Shown here: piece after piece, positions 24,724 to 33,611 of the stretch
Layout of the letters: each line of letters opens with the position of its first letter
How positions within the stretch are numbered: position 1 is the first letter of the stretch
Assembly: GCF_003627755.1 (NCBI RefSeq)
Contig: NZ_CP032694.1
Span: 921,501 to 985,500 of the forward strand
Source of the DNA: Rhizobium jaguaris
Lineage (GTDB): Bacteria > Pseudomonadota > Alphaproteobacteria > Rhizobiales > Rhizobiaceae
DNA: 64,000 bases
Direction: 5' to 3'
Program-made: the position numbers and the translations under genes
Notes under the pieces: generated by a model
Told to the model about the DNA's origin: nothing
Seen by the model: only the letters and a program-made list of their open reading frames with translations
The model's database searches: none

Positions 24724-25368
24724 GTGTCAGTCGCTCATTCCACAATTTCTGCTTATAGTCGGGTAAAATCGGAACCGCCGGCAAGACCGGCGATTCCCAA
24801 GAACGCGAACCTCGCGGAGGGTGCCATAGCCAGCGAAGAGGATATCAGGACGGGCCTATCGCAGCATCTGACGCGGCTCTGGCGCTATGCGGTGGTGCTG
24901 TCGCGCCAACGCGACGTCGCGGATGACCTTGTGCAGGCGACTTGCGTCAGAGCGTTGGAACGGGCGGGTCAGTTCGCAGCCGGAACACGGCTCGACCGAT
25001 GGTTGTTTTCGATCCTGCACTCGATCTGGCTGAACGAGATACGTTCGCGCCGGGTGCGCATGGGTCAAGGATTTGTCGATGCCGACGAGACGCTGGTCTT
25101 CGACGGCGCGCGCCAAACGGAAACGCATATTCTCGCGGGCCAGGTCCTGCAGCAGGTGCAGGCGCTGCCGGAAGCGCAGCGCACCGCTGTATTCCTCGCC
25201 TATGTCGAAGGACTGTCCTATCGCGAGGTGGCCGAGGTTTTGGAAGTGCCGATCGGAACGGTGATGAGCCGGTTGGCGGCGGCGCGGGCAAAGCTTGCTG
25301 ACGGCACGGGATCGGCAGGAGGCGCGCGGCTTTCTGGGGGTGGGCGACTGGGGAACGGGAATGAGTGA
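24724..25368 (+). CDS. ECF-family RNA polymerase sigma factor
   Basis: The 214-residue protein has region 2 (LTRLWRYAVVLSRQRDVADDLVQATCVRALERAGQF, with DLVQ) followed by LFSILHSIWLNEIRSRR. Region 4 has LPEAQRTAVFLAYVEGLSYREVAEVL and IGTVMSRLAAARAKL. The N-terminal 45 residues are not conserved, so translation could begin further in; the annotated start is GTG at 24724 after GAGGGA. The next gene, overlapping by 8 bp, encodes its probable anti-sigma factor. The regulon is unknown. Confidence 0.92.
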   Translation: MSVAHSTISAYSRVKSEPPARPAIPKNANLAEGAIASEEDIRTGLSQHLTRLWRYAVVLSRQRDVADDLVQATCVRALERAGQFAAGTRLDRWLFSILHSIWLNEIRSRRVRMGQGFVDADETLVFDGARQTETHILAGQVLQQVQALPEAQRTAVFLAYVEGLSYREVAEVLEVPIGTVMSRLAAARAKLADGTGSAGGARLSGGGRLGNGNE

Positions 25369-26182
25369 ATTGGATAAAGACAATATGCCCTCGGACGAAC
25401 TGCTCACCGCTTACATCGACGGCGAGTTGGAAACGGCTGAGCGCAACAGCATAGAAAAACTGATCGCTAGCGATGCCCGAGTGGCGGGCCGCTTCGATTT
25501 CCTGTCGCGCAGCGATCTGCCCTTCCGCGAAGCATTCGAGCCCGTGCTTGCCGCCGCCCCGAGCGCCAAGCTGGACGCCATGCTTGCCGCCATCCCTTCC
25601 ACGAAGGAGCAGAATTCCACAACGGAGCAGAAGAAGGTCGCTTTCGGCGTCAGCCGCCGCGGCTTCCTCTCGGCGGTCGCTGCCTGCCTGGTTGTCGGCA
25701 TCGCCATCGACCGCGCCGCGATCGGCATCAGCCATCGTCTTGCCAAGCCGGACGAGGGGAGCGAGTGGCGCGCCGTCGTCGCCGAATATCTTTCGCTCTA
25801 TACGCCGGACACTCTGAGCGCGCCGGCCGGCGATCGCGCTGAGCAGCTGGCGCAATTGAGAGAAGTCGGCTCTAAACTGGGCCTCGCACTGACGCCCGAA
25901 ACCGTCGCCATGCCGGGCGTCGATTTCAGGCGCGCCCAGGTCTTGAATTATGACAGCAAACCTTTGGCACAGATCGCCTATCTCGACCCCGAAAGCGGTC
26001 CGATGGCGCTTTGCATCATTCCCTCGACCCAGGGCGCTTCGGCACCGGACATGGAAAACCGCCGGGGCATGAATGTCGTCTACTGGTCGAATGCTACCCA
26101 TGCCTTCATGCTGATCGGCCATTCGCCGATCGATCGGATGAAAACGCTGGCAGATGGTGTTCGGGCGAGCCTGGCGGTTTGA
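25361..26182 (+). CDS. Membrane anti-sigma factor partner of the ECF sigma
   Basis: The 273-residue protein begins SDELLTAYIDGELETAERNSIEKLIASD, the usual helix of anti-sigma N-terminal domains, but I see no HxxxCxxC zinc motif. A single membrane segment at about 101-117 is introduced by SRRGFLSAVAA. The rest (about 155 residues) would lie in the periplasm, with no recognised sensor fold. Its ATG lies 8 bp before the end of the sigma gene, a coupling typical of sigma/anti-sigma pairs. The two arginines before the membrane segment resemble a Tat motif, but here they more likely set topology. Confidence 0.82.
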   Translation: MSELDKDNMPSDELLTAYIDGELETAERNSIEKLIASDARVAGRFDFLSRSDLPFREAFEPVLAAAPSAKLDAMLAAIPSTKEQNSTTEQKKVAFGVSRRGFLSAVAACLVVGIAIDRAAIGISHRLAKPDEGSEWRAVVAEYLSLYTPDTLSAPAGDRAEQLAQLREVGSKLGLALTPETVAMPGVDFRRAQVLNYDSKPLAQIAYLDPESGPMALCIIPSTQGASAPDMENRRGMNVVYWSNATHAFMLIGHSPIDRMKTLADGVRASLAV

Positions 26183-26344
26183 GATTGCCCCTTCTTCCCA
26201 ACGAGAACGGTTAACTCCCGCAAATCGCGCGATTCAAAAAGAATTTGGCGAAAACTCATCCTGCTGATATTCTCCGCCCAACGAAAATCGAATGAGCGCC
26301 TGCAGCATGCCTCTCGGCCTTGCGCGGCGCGGTGGAAAAGATAC

Positions 26345-27934
26345 GTGAGTGACCCCGACAGCGGCAAAGTGCCGCAGGCAGACGGGGCGTCGGTAGCAGA
26401 GCGCAGGAAGGGCAAATCCTCCCGGCGCGCTAAGCGTAAGCGCGGCGGTAGCGCCCGCCCGAACGCTTATTCTGCGGAGGCCAACCAGACCGGCACGTCC
26501 AGTCTGGTGGCGATACGCCCAATAGATAACGACGCCGGTTCTCCGGCCAAGAAGCGCAAGCGGCGCCGCCGTTCTCACGGCGGAGCGCATGATGGTGCGC
26601 AGCATGCCCCCCCGGTACAACAGCAACAGGCCTCCGCCGCGCAGGAGCATCGTGCACCAGCCGAGCACGGCCATGCGTCATCGCACAAGAACGGCAAGAA
26701 CAGGCGCAAGCATCGCAGCAAGCGCGGTCTGCAGGGCCGCCCGCTGGTGCACGAAAAGACGGCGCAGATCGTCGCTCCCGCCGCTAGTGTCGCGCCTGAA
26801 CGTGCTCCTGCTCGCACTGATCATCACCCTGATCGGCATTCGCCGTCGCAACGCCGCGACGGCCAAGCGCCGTATCATCACGCCGATGGCGATTCTCGAC
26901 CCGTCGATCTCTACGCGGCGCTCGATCTCGGCACCAACAACTGCCGCCTGCTGATCGCGCAGCCGACACGTCCCGGCCAGTTCCGCGTCGTTGACGCTTT
27001 TTCCCGCATCGTCCGTCTGGGCGAGGGCCTTGGCGCCAGTGGAAGGCTCTCAAGCGATGCCATGGACCGTGCCGTCGAGGCTCTGCGCATCTGCGCCGGT
27101 AAGCTGAAGACGCGCGAGATCCGCCGCATGCGGCTGATCGCAACCGAAGCCTGTCGCGCGGCGGAGAATGGTGAAGCCTTCCTCGCCCGTGTTACGGAAG
27201 AGACTGGCCTGCGGCTCGAAATCATCGATCGCGAGACGGAGGCGCGGCTTGCCGTTTCCGGGTGCTCGTCGCTGGTTGGTCCCGAGGCGCGCTCGGTCGT
27301 GCTCTTCGATATCGGCGGCGGCTCCTCGGAAATCGCCGTCATCCGCATTGGCGAAAACCGCTCCAGCCGGCTTGCCAATCACATCACACATTGGACTTCG
27401 CTGCCTGTCGGCGTGGTGACGCTCTCGGAACGCCATGGCGGCCGCGACGTCACGCCGGAACTGTTCGAGACCATGGTGCGCGAGGTCGAGGGCATGCTCG
27501 AACGCTTCGATTGCCCGCCGGTTAAGGGGGCTGCCCGCGACAGTGGTGATTTCCATCTGATCGGCACGTCCGGCACAGTGACGACGCTCGCCGGCGTCCA
27601 TCTCGATTTGCCGCGTTACGACCGGCGCCGCGTCGATGGTGTCTGGCTGTCCGACGACGAAGTGACGGCAATGCAGGCGAAGTTGCTTTCCTGGGACTTC
27701 GCCGGTCGCGCGTCCAACCCCTGCATCGGGCCGGACCGCGCCGATCTCGTACTGGCAGGCTGCGCCATTCTCGAGGCAATCCGCCGACGCTGGCCAAGCC
27801 CGCGCATGCGCGTCGCCGATCGCGGCCTGCGCGAAGGACTGCTCACCGACATGATGGCGGATGACGGTGTGTGGCGGCGCGGCCGCTCGCGCCGCGGCCA
27901 TCGACCGAGGGATATGAAGGGGCCGCAGACGTGA
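26345..27934 (+). CDS. ppx: Ppx/GppA family phosphatase with long basic N-terminal extension
   Basis: The 529-residue product has a recognisable exopolyphosphatase/pppGpp phosphatase domain from about residue 188. It shows [16 protein letters not shown] (phosphate-1 loop), [29 protein letters not shown] (phosphate-2 loop) and [13 protein letters not shown]. In front lies a 185-residue low-complexity, probably disordered stretch with several Lys/Arg runs ([29 protein letters not shown]) and many His and Gln. Ppx/GppA enzymes remove terminal phosphate from polyphosphate or pppGpp. The start is GTG at 26345; an internal start near residue 188 would have no supporting ribosome site. Its end overlaps rlmE by 4 bp. 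Confidence 0.88.
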   Translation: MSDPDSGKVPQADGASVAERRKGKSSRRAKRKRGGSARPNAYSAEANQTGTSSLVAIRPIDNDAGSPAKKRKRRRRSHGGAHDGAQHAPPVQQQQASAAQEHRAPAEHGHASSHKNGKNRRKHRSKRGLQGRPLVHEKTAQIVAPAASVAPERAPARTDHHPDRHSPSQRRDGQAPYHHADGDSRPVDLYAALDLGTNNCRLLIAQPTRPGQFRVVDAFSRIVRLGEGLGASGRLSSDAMDRAVEALRICAGKLKTREIRRMRLIATEACRAAENGEAFLARVTEETGLRLEIIDRETEARLAVSGCSSLVGPEARSVVLFDIGGGSSEIAVIRIGENRSSRLANHITHWTSLPVGVVTLSERHGGRDVTPELFETMVREVEGMLERFDCPPVKGAARDSGDFHLIGTSGTVTTLAGVHLDLPRYDRRRVDGVWLSDDEVTAMQAKLLSWDFAGRASNPCIGPDRADLVLAGCAILEAIRRRWPSPRMRVADRGLREGLLTDMMADDGVWRRGRSRRGHRPRDMKGPQT

Positions 27935-28650
27935 CCAAGCCAACCATCGCCGGCAACCGCACCGGCCGCAAGCTCGGCCAGCGGGTGAAGAAAAAGAAAC
28001 TGAAGGCCTCCTCGCGGCAATGGCTGGAGCGGCATATCAACGATCCCTATGTGCAGCGCGCCCAGCTTGAGGGCTACCGTGCCCGTGCCGCCTTCAAGCT
28101 GCTGGAGATCGACGAGAAGCACCATATCCTCAAGGGCGCGCGCCGCATCATCGATCTAGGCGCCGCGCCGGGAAGCTGGTCGCAGATCGCCGCCAAGGTC
28201 ACCGGGTCGACGGAAGAAGACATCCGCGTCGCGGCCATCGATTTCCTGGAAATGGCGCCACTTCCGGGCGTCACCATCTTGCAGCTCGACTTTCTCGATC
28301 CGGACGCACCGCAGCGGCTGATCGACGCCGTCGGCGGCACGCCCGATCTCGTGATTTCGGATATGGCCGCACCGACGACCGGACATCAGCGCACTGATCA
28401 CCTGCGAACCATGCATCTCTGCGAGGTCGCCGCGCATTTCGCCGTCGAGGTCCTGGGCGAAGGCGGACATTTCCTCGCCAAGACCTTTCAGGGCGGCACA
28501 GAACGCGACCTGCTGACGCTGCTGAAGCAGAATTTTCGACAGGTCATTCATGTGAAACCGGGCGCATCCAGGGCTGAATCCGTGGAGATGTTCCTGCTGG
28601 CGAAGGGCTTCAAGGGACGCAAGACGGAAGACGAAGCAACGAGCGCTTGA
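27931..28650 (+). CDS. rlmE: 23S rRNA (uridine-2'-O-)-methyltransferase RlmE (FtsJ)
   Basis: The 239-residue enzyme methylates U2552 of 23S rRNA late in large-subunit assembly. It has a Lys-rich N-terminus ([20 protein letters not shown]), SAM motif [11 protein letters not shown] at 75-85, and the K-D-K-E tetrad of Rrmj enzymes: K56 (RAAFKL), D144 (ISDMAAP), K184 (FLAKTFQGG) and E216 (SRAESVEM). The GTG at 27931, with GAAGGGG upstream, overlaps the end of ppx (GTGA), as expected for coupled genes. Confidence 0.93.
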   Translation: MTKPTIAGNRTGRKLGQRVKKKKLKASSRQWLERHINDPYVQRAQLEGYRARAAFKLLEIDEKHHILKGARRIIDLGAAPGSWSQIAAKVTGSTEEDIRVAAIDFLEMAPLPGVTILQLDFLDPDAPQRLIDAVGGTPDLVISDMAAPTTGHQRTDHLRTMHLCEVAAHFAVEVLGEGGHFLAKTFQGGTERDLLTLLKQNFRQVIHVKPGASRAESVEMFLLAKGFKGRKTEDEATSA

Positions 28651-28713
28651 TTTAGCCGTCGCTTTTGTCCGATGATACAGTTTCATCGGCATTGCAGGCA
28701 GCGCATTCTCACC

Positions 28714-29097
28714 ATGCTTCTCTACGTCACTCTCGGCTCAAACGATATTCCGCGTGCACGCAGCTTCTATGATGCGGTTCTGCCGGTCCTCGGCTACCGT
28801 CGTCAACGCGAATCGGATGAGGAAATCGGCTACGCTGCTGATGGCGATACGCGATGCCGTTTCTGGGTCGTGGTTCCTTACAATCACCGCAAGGCCACGA
28901 TCGGCAACGGCTCTATGGTGGCTCTCCACGCGGAAAGCCGCGCCGATGTCGACGCCTTTTATGCCGCAGCCCTTGCCCATGGCGGCACCGATGAGGGCAA
29001 GCCGGGCCTGCGCTCTTTCCATGCGAATTTCTATGCTGCTTATGTGCGCGATCCCGACGGCAACAAGCTCAGCGCCGTCTGCGAGCGGCCGGAATAG
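28714..29097 (+). CDS. VOC-family (glyoxalase-like) protein
   Basis: This 127-residue single-domain protein starts MLLYVTLGSNDIPRARSFYDAVLPVLGYRR and ends FYAAYVRDPDGNKLSAVCE, the standard beta-alpha-beta-beta-beta unit of the superfamily with the DPDGN turn. Position 28714 is taken as start; the longer frame upstream is unsupported. Substrate unknown; fosfomycin and glyoxalase signatures are not evident. Confidence 0.85.
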   Translation: MLLYVTLGSNDIPRARSFYDAVLPVLGYRRQRESDEEIGYAADGDTRCRFWVVVPYNHRKATIGNGSMVALHAESRADVDAFYAAALAHGGTDEGKPGLRSFHANFYAAYVRDPDGNKLSAVCERPE

Positions 29098-29133
29098 GAT
29101 TTACCTTCGCCCCAACGGGGAGAGGGTGAAAAC

Positions 29134-30573
29134 CTACTTCACCATCGGCTGCTGATGCTGCGGCACCGGTGGCTGTGTCGCGGCCACACGCTTCAGGCCG
29201 GCCTTGTGGCCGGAGACCGTAGCGCCGGCGCTGCGGTCCATGCGGATGAAGGGAATTGTGGCGACCACCGTCAGGATGGAGATACAGAAGAAGGCGATAT
29301 GGAAATCGCGAACCTGCAGTTCGGTGCCGCTGAAGAAGGTCGAGGTTTCCAAGATCATGGCGGCGACGGCAACGCCGAGTGCCAGGCTGATCTGCTGCAT
29401 GACCGAGCTCATCGATGTGGCCTGGCTTGCCTCCTTGTCGCTGATGTCGGCGAAGGCGAGTGCATTGATGCCGGTGAAGAAGAACGAACGCGAGAAGCCG
29501 CCGATCAGCAGCACGCCAACGATGATGAGATGCGACGTCCAGGGCTGGAACAGGCCGGTGCAGATCGTGGTCACGGTCGTGATCCCTGCCGCCGACAGCA
29601 GCGCCGTCTTGAAGCCGACCGCGGTGAAGACGCGGCGGGCGATGAACTTAGTGCTGATGGCACCGATGGCGCCGGCGAAGGTGATGAGGCCCGATTGGAA
29701 TGGATTGAGGCCGAAGCCGAGCTGCAGCATCAGCGGCGTCAGGAATGGCATGGCGCCGATGCAGATACGAAACAGCGTGCCGCCCGTGACGGAAGCACGG
29801 AAGGTGGCATTCTTCAGAAGCGACAGGTTGAGGATTGGCGCCGGATGGTGACGGGCATGGCCGACGTATAGGAAGCCGCAGACGAAGCCGATGACGACGG
29901 CCGAAATACCAATGAATGGCGGCAATGCCGGCAGGCTTATGACCGACATGCCGAAGACGACACCGGCCGCAGCGACGGATGTCAGCACGAAGCCCATGAA
30001 ATCAAGCTTCGGCGGCATGGTCGCCTCGACCTCCGGCAGGAAGATCGACGACAGGATGACACCGAGAACACCGACGGGCACGTTGATGAGGAAGATCCAG
30101 TGCCAGGAGGCGTAAGTGGTGATGAAGCCGCCGAGCGGCGGTCCGGCGAGCGGGCCAACAAGTGCGGGAATGGAAAGCAGCGCCATTGCCGAGACCAGGT
30201 CGCTTTTCTGTGTCGTGCGCACCAGTACGAGGCGCCCCACCGGCGTCATCATCGAGCCGCCGAGACCTTGCAGGAAGCGGGCGGCGACGAATTCAAGAAG
30301 GCCGCCAGAAAAGGCGCACATGATCGAGCCGATGACGAAGACGCAGATGGCAAGCCGGAAGATGTTTTTCGCCCCGAAGCGATCCGCCATCCAGCCGCTG
30401 ATCGGAATGAAAACCGCCAGAGACACCATGTAGGAAGTCAGCGCCAGCTTCAGCGTGATCGGACCAACATGGAGATCGGTCGCGATGGCCGGCAGCGCGG
30501 TCGCAATCACGGTGGAATCCATCTGCTCCATGAAAAGAGCGACGGCAAGGATCAGGGGAACGATGCGATTCAT
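29134..30573 (-). CDS. MFS drug:H+ antiporter, DHA2 (EmrB/QacA) type
   Basis: The 479-residue membrane protein has about 14 hydrophobic segments. It begins MNRIVPLILAVALFMEQMDS, whose MEQMDSTVIATALPAI matches the DHA2 motif D1, and continues with GWMADRFGAKNIF (motif A) and LQGLGGSMMTPVGRLVLVR. This family pumps hydrophobic drugs, dyes or bile-like compounds outwards. The start is ATG at 30573; a longer in-frame stretch upstream is hydrophilic and unlike the family. The 347 bp upstream hold two copies of ATGCTAAACGCAT that may be regulatory. Confidence 0.9.
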   Translation of the reverse strand: MNRIVPLILAVALFMEQMDSTVIATALPAIATDLHVGPITLKLALTSYMVSLAVFIPISGWMADRFGAKNIFRLAICVFVIGSIMCAFSGGLLEFVAARFLQGLGGSMMTPVGRLVLVRTTQKSDLVSAMALLSIPALVGPLAGPPLGGFITTYASWHWIFLINVPVGVLGVILSSIFLPEVEATMPPKLDFMGFVLTSVAAAGVVFGMSVISLPALPPFIGISAVVIGFVCGFLYVGHARHHPAPILNLSLLKNATFRASVTGGTLFRICIGAMPFLTPLMLQLGFGLNPFQSGLITFAGAIGAISTKFIARRVFTAVGFKTALLSAAGITTVTTICTGLFQPWTSHLIIVGVLLIGGFSRSFFFTGINALAFADISDKEASQATSMSSVMQQISLALGVAVAAMILETSTFFSGTELQVRDFHIAFFCISILTVVATIPFIRMDRSAGATVSGHKAGLKRVAATQPPVPQHQQPMVK

Positions 30574-30920
30574 AGGCAGATGCCTTGGTGGGTAGTGTCT
30601 TCGGGGAAGGGGTCCGCCTGAGACGGGCACCCGCTCTGTAGTCCTATGCGCGGCCTCTGCCAATCCCCGATTCTGCCCTGTGGCTTCCTGGGGATCACGT
30701 CTTCGTGATGCCGCTTGCCGCCCAGTATAGGATACCAAGTTTGACATATGCTAAACGCATGGAAATGCTAAACGCATAAAACGTCGTTCGGTGTATTAGC
30801 GGATTTGGATGGATATGTCATGGCGAAATTTTCGGCCATGAAAGGTCGTATTCCGGCGTGCCGCTGCCGACGACGATGATAGGCGCAGCTTACGCTGCCA
30901 CCATTGGAGAAAATGAGATA
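30574..30920. promoter_or_regulatory. Divergent promoter region with tandem ATGC-N5-GCAT repeats
   Basis: ATGCTAAACGCAT occurs at 30748-30760 and again at 30765-30777, a 17-bp period in an AT-rich stretch. Each copy is itself an inverted repeat (ATGC/GCAT). They sit between the MFS gene (reading left) and the MBL-fold gene (reading right). No gene is supported in this 347-bp gap. The repeats are a candidate operator pair. Confidence 0.45.
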
Positions 30921-31796
30921 ATGACCGCCGTTGTTCTGCCGCCCGACACCCATCAGTTCAAGCTAGGGTCCTGCACCATCACCGTCGTCAAGGATGGTGC
31001 GAACATTCTGGAGAATCCCTGGGAAATCTTCGGATCGAACCAGGCGCCGGAAACGGTACGAAAGCTTTTGGCCCAGAACTTCCTGCCGACCGAAAAGCTC
31101 GTCAATAGCTATGCGCCCGCCATCATTGACACCGGCGCCGACGTGATCGTGGTCGACACCGGCTTCGGTGCCGCCGGCCGCGCGCGCGGTCTGGGTCGTT
31201 TTCGTGAGGGTATGAAAGCTGTCGGCTACACGCCGGAGCAGGTGACCGTCGTCGCTCTGACGCATCTGCATGGCGACCATATCAGCGGATTGATGGAGGA
31301 CGGCGCTCCGGCCTTCCCGAATGCGCGCTACGCCGCGGGCGAGATTGAATATGAGTTCTGGACGGACAAGTCACGCGAAGGGACGCCTGCCGAAGGCGGT
31401 CACAAGGCCGTGCTCGCCAATGTCGTGCCCTTTGCTGAGAAGATGACTTTCCTCAAAGAAGGCGATCAAATCGTCAGCGGCATGACCGCCATGCTCGCTC
31501 CCGGCCATACGCCCGGTCATCTCGTCTACCACCTCGCATCGGATGGCAAGCAACTGGTCATGACGGGCGACACGGCCAATCACTATATCCTGTCGGTCGG
31601 GCGTCCGGATTGGGAGGTGCGCTTCGACGCCGACAAGGCCCAGGCCATCAAGACCCGGCGCCGCATCTTCGACATGATCGCCACCGACCGCATCCCCTTC
31701 CTCGGCTTCCATATGCCGTTCCCGGCAGTCGGTTTCGTTGAAAAGCAGCCGGAGGGGTTCCGGTATGTGCCGAAAACCTATCAATTCGATTTGTGA
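30921..31796 (+). CDS. MBL-fold metallo-hydrolase
   Basis: The 291-residue protein has the metallo-beta-lactamase signature THLHGDH (H115, H117, D119, H120), a further ligand in APGHTPGH, and the bridging aspartate in MTGDTANH, so two metal ions are expected. The overall layout resembles quorum-quenching lactonase and related hydrolases (start with VVDTGFG, end with GFHMPFPAVGFVE). The substrate cannot be fixed. Start 30921 is chosen over an in-frame ATG at 30858, which adds a short unconserved tail; neither has a strong ribosome site. No signal peptide. Confidence 0.87.
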   Translation: MTAVVLPPDTHQFKLGSCTITVVKDGANILENPWEIFGSNQAPETVRKLLAQNFLPTEKLVNSYAPAIIDTGADVIVVDTGFGAAGRARGLGRFREGMKAVGYTPEQVTVVALTHLHGDHISGLMEDGAPAFPNARYAAGEIEYEFWTDKSREGTPAEGGHKAVLANVVPFAEKMTFLKEGDQIVSGMTAMLAPGHTPGHLVYHLASDGKQLVMTGDTANHYILSVGRPDWEVRFDADKAQAIKTRRRIFDMIATDRIPFLGFHMPFPAVGFVEKQPEGFRYVPKTYQFDL

Positions 31797-31833
31797 GGCG
31801 CAGCCTCGATTGCTTAGTTGAGCGCAATCGAAC

Positions 31834-32229
31834 TCAAACGACGCAATTAAGCATCCATTGCACGCCGAACTGATCGGTAAGCTTCCCATAGAGGTTGCTC
31901 CAGGGTTGTTTGCCGAGCGGTGTCGATATCATGCCGCCCGCCGTCAGGCGGGCGAACATCTCCTTCGTCTGCTCTGGGTCTTCGAACTCAAGCAAATGTG
32001 CTGATCCGCGCATCGGCTCCGCGTCGTCATTGTCTGAAGCATAGAAAAGGACGCCAGGGCCCTGGAATTTCGCATGCATGACTTGGCCCTGGACAAATCC
32101 GGGCGGCGTGGGGATTCCATCCACGCCGTAACGCTTGATTTCGACAATTTTTCCGAGGCCGCAGGTCTCGTAAAAGACAAGCGCTTGCTCGCAGTTCGTC
32201 GTGAAGAACAGATAATTGGAAAGTCGCAT
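31834..32229 (-). CDS. PhnB-like VOC-family protein
   Basis: The 131-residue protein starts MRLSNYLFFTTNCEQALVFYETCGLGKIVEIKR and contains VMHAKFQGPGVLFYASD and GGMISTPLGKQPWSNLYGKLTDQFGVQWML. This is the pattern of PhnB/3-demethylubiquinone-type VOC proteins (W..xYGxxxDxFGVxWM). The ATG at 32229 follows GAGG. Function unknown; such proteins are often annotated only by fold. Confidence 0.87.
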   Translation of the reverse strand: MRLSNYLFFTTNCEQALVFYETCGLGKIVEIKRYGVDGIPTPPGFVQGQVMHAKFQGPGVLFYASDNDDAEPMRGSAHLLEFEDPEQTKEMFARLTAGGMISTPLGKQPWSNLYGKLTDQFGVQWMLNCVV

Positions 32230-32291
32230 GGCGAGCCTCACTCTGGTCACAGGCTACGAGTGGAAACTTGCCGCATCGCTTGGCAAGCTTT

Positions 32292-32717
32292 CTAGAGCGC
32301 AGCCGCTTGTTGGATCGCACTGACGAGCTTGGTGCTGCCGTAAACCTGGCCGCCGATACCCCAGGAGCCGTCAGCGGCATAGACGATATTGGTCCAGATA
32401 TGATCGCGGGATACACGTCCATTCGAAGCGCGTTCGACGATGGTTGTGGCTGCCTCGGTGAAAGCCTTTTTGGCCTCGTCGGTGGCAAGTGCGATCTCTG
32501 GCAGTTTCAGCTCTATGAACGCGGCCGCGGCCGGTTTTCCGCCTGAGAATACGCGTCCCTGCGGCAGAACGTTGATGGTACCGACGACATTCGGGGTCAT
32601 GAATGCGTTCCCGGAGAGTTGTGAAACCTTCAAGAGAGCATCGGTCAATTCTGCGAAGGTTTGGGCCTCGGCTTCGCTCGACAGCAAACCTTCCGGTACG
32701 GTGAGTGTGATAGGCAT
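32292..32717 (-). CDS. Tautomerase-superfamily protein
   Basis: The 141-residue product has the N-terminal proline after the initiator Met (MPITLTVPEGLLS), the catalytic base of 4-oxalocrotonate tautomerase-like enzymes. It ends DHIWTNIVYAADGSWGIGGQVYG, the usual closing segment of longer MIF/tautomerase relatives. It is divergent from a TetR regulator across a 126-bp region with a 16-bp palindrome and related half-sites, so it is the likely target of that repressor. Physiological substrate unknown. Confidence 0.85.
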   Translation of the reverse strand: MPITLTVPEGLLSSEAEAQTFAELTDALLKVSQLSGNAFMTPNVVGTINVLPQGRVFSGGKPAAAAFIELKLPEIALATDEAKKAFTEAATTIVERASNGRVSRDHIWTNIVYAADGSWGIGGQVYGSTKLVSAIQQAAAL

Positions 32718-32766
32718 GGCGGGATTCCTTTCGTTTGAAAACTCGGTTGGCGGTGCTACATAAATA

Positions 32767-32833
32767 CTGATCGCTCTCTATTGATACACGCTGATCATTC
32801 TCTATGCAAACATAAAGAGTGATCACTCTTAAA
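32767..32833. promoter_or_regulatory. Triple operator-like repeats between tautomerase and TetR genes
   Basis: AAGAGTGATCACTCTT (32815-32830) is a perfect 16-bp palindrome, 14 bp before the TetR start. The core TGATC-NN-TCTCT also occurs at 32767-32780 and 32791-32804. The layout fits TetR binding at several sites controlling both genes. Confidence 0.6.
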
Positions 32834-32843
32834 GAAAGTTGCC

Positions 32844-33434
32844 ATGCGCTACAGCACAGAACACAAGCTCGAAACGCGCACGCGCGTCCTCAACGCCGCG
32901 GGCGAGCTTTTCCGCCAGGAAGGCTATGGCGGTTCCGGCATCGATGCCTTGACCAAGGCTGCAGGTGTCACGAACGGCGCGTTCTATGGGCATTTCAAAT
33001 CAAAGGGCGAAGCGTTCAAGGCGGCGGTTCAGGCGGGACTTGATGAACTGCGGCTCGGCATATCGAACCTGAAAGCCCAAAACGGCAGGGGCTGGCTCAC
33101 GGCGTTCGTGAGCTATTATCTCGGGCCGAAGCGCACCTGCGCGCTCGGACAGAGCTGCGCCTTGCCTAGCCTTTCTCCCGACGTGATGCGTGCCGATGCC
33201 GATACGCGGGCTGCCTACGAAGTCGAACTGCGCAGGGTCATAGAGGAAGCGGCTTCCGGCCTGGCCGGCAATTCGGGCGAGGAGCGCGAAGAAAATGCGA
33301 TCGCGCTTCTGGCGCTTTTGTCCGGCGGCGTAACCATGGCGCGCGCTGTTTCCGACCCGGCGCTATCGATGCGCATCGTGGAGGCGATCGAGCGAAAGGC
33401 CGGGTCCATCGCTTCATCTATGGAAGAGCGCTGA
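32844..33434 (+). CDS. TetR/AcrR-family repressor
   Basis: The 196-residue regulator has the TetR helix-turn-helix at the start (TRVLNAAGELFRQEGYGGSG, then LTKAAGVTNGAFYGHFKSK). Its ligand domain is of the TetR_C type with CALGQSCALPSLSPDVMRAD, a Cys-containing loop. It is divergent from the tautomerase gene, and a 16-bp palindrome lies just before its start, so autoregulation is likely. The inducer is unknown; the two cysteines might sense electrophiles (speculative). Confidence 0.9.
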   Translation: MRYSTEHKLETRTRVLNAAGELFRQEGYGGSGIDALTKAAGVTNGAFYGHFKSKGEAFKAAVQAGLDELRLGISNLKAQNGRGWLTAFVSYYLGPKRTCALGQSCALPSLSPDVMRADADTRAAYEVELRRVIEEAASGLAGNSGEEREENAIALLALLSGGVTMARAVSDPALSMRIVEAIERKAGSIASSMEER

Positions 33435-33611
33435 GATTGGCTGGATATTCTTGAGTCGATGGCAAGAACTCATGTCATCGTTTTCCCTATTCACTTCCTG
33501 TCATAGACGTGTTACCAGCCCTCGCCAACTTCCAAGCAACACTTGCAAGATCGCCCGGTAGACGATTCGTTCCGGAGCCTTCCTGCTTTTCAGAGATGAA
33601 GGAAATTGGCC

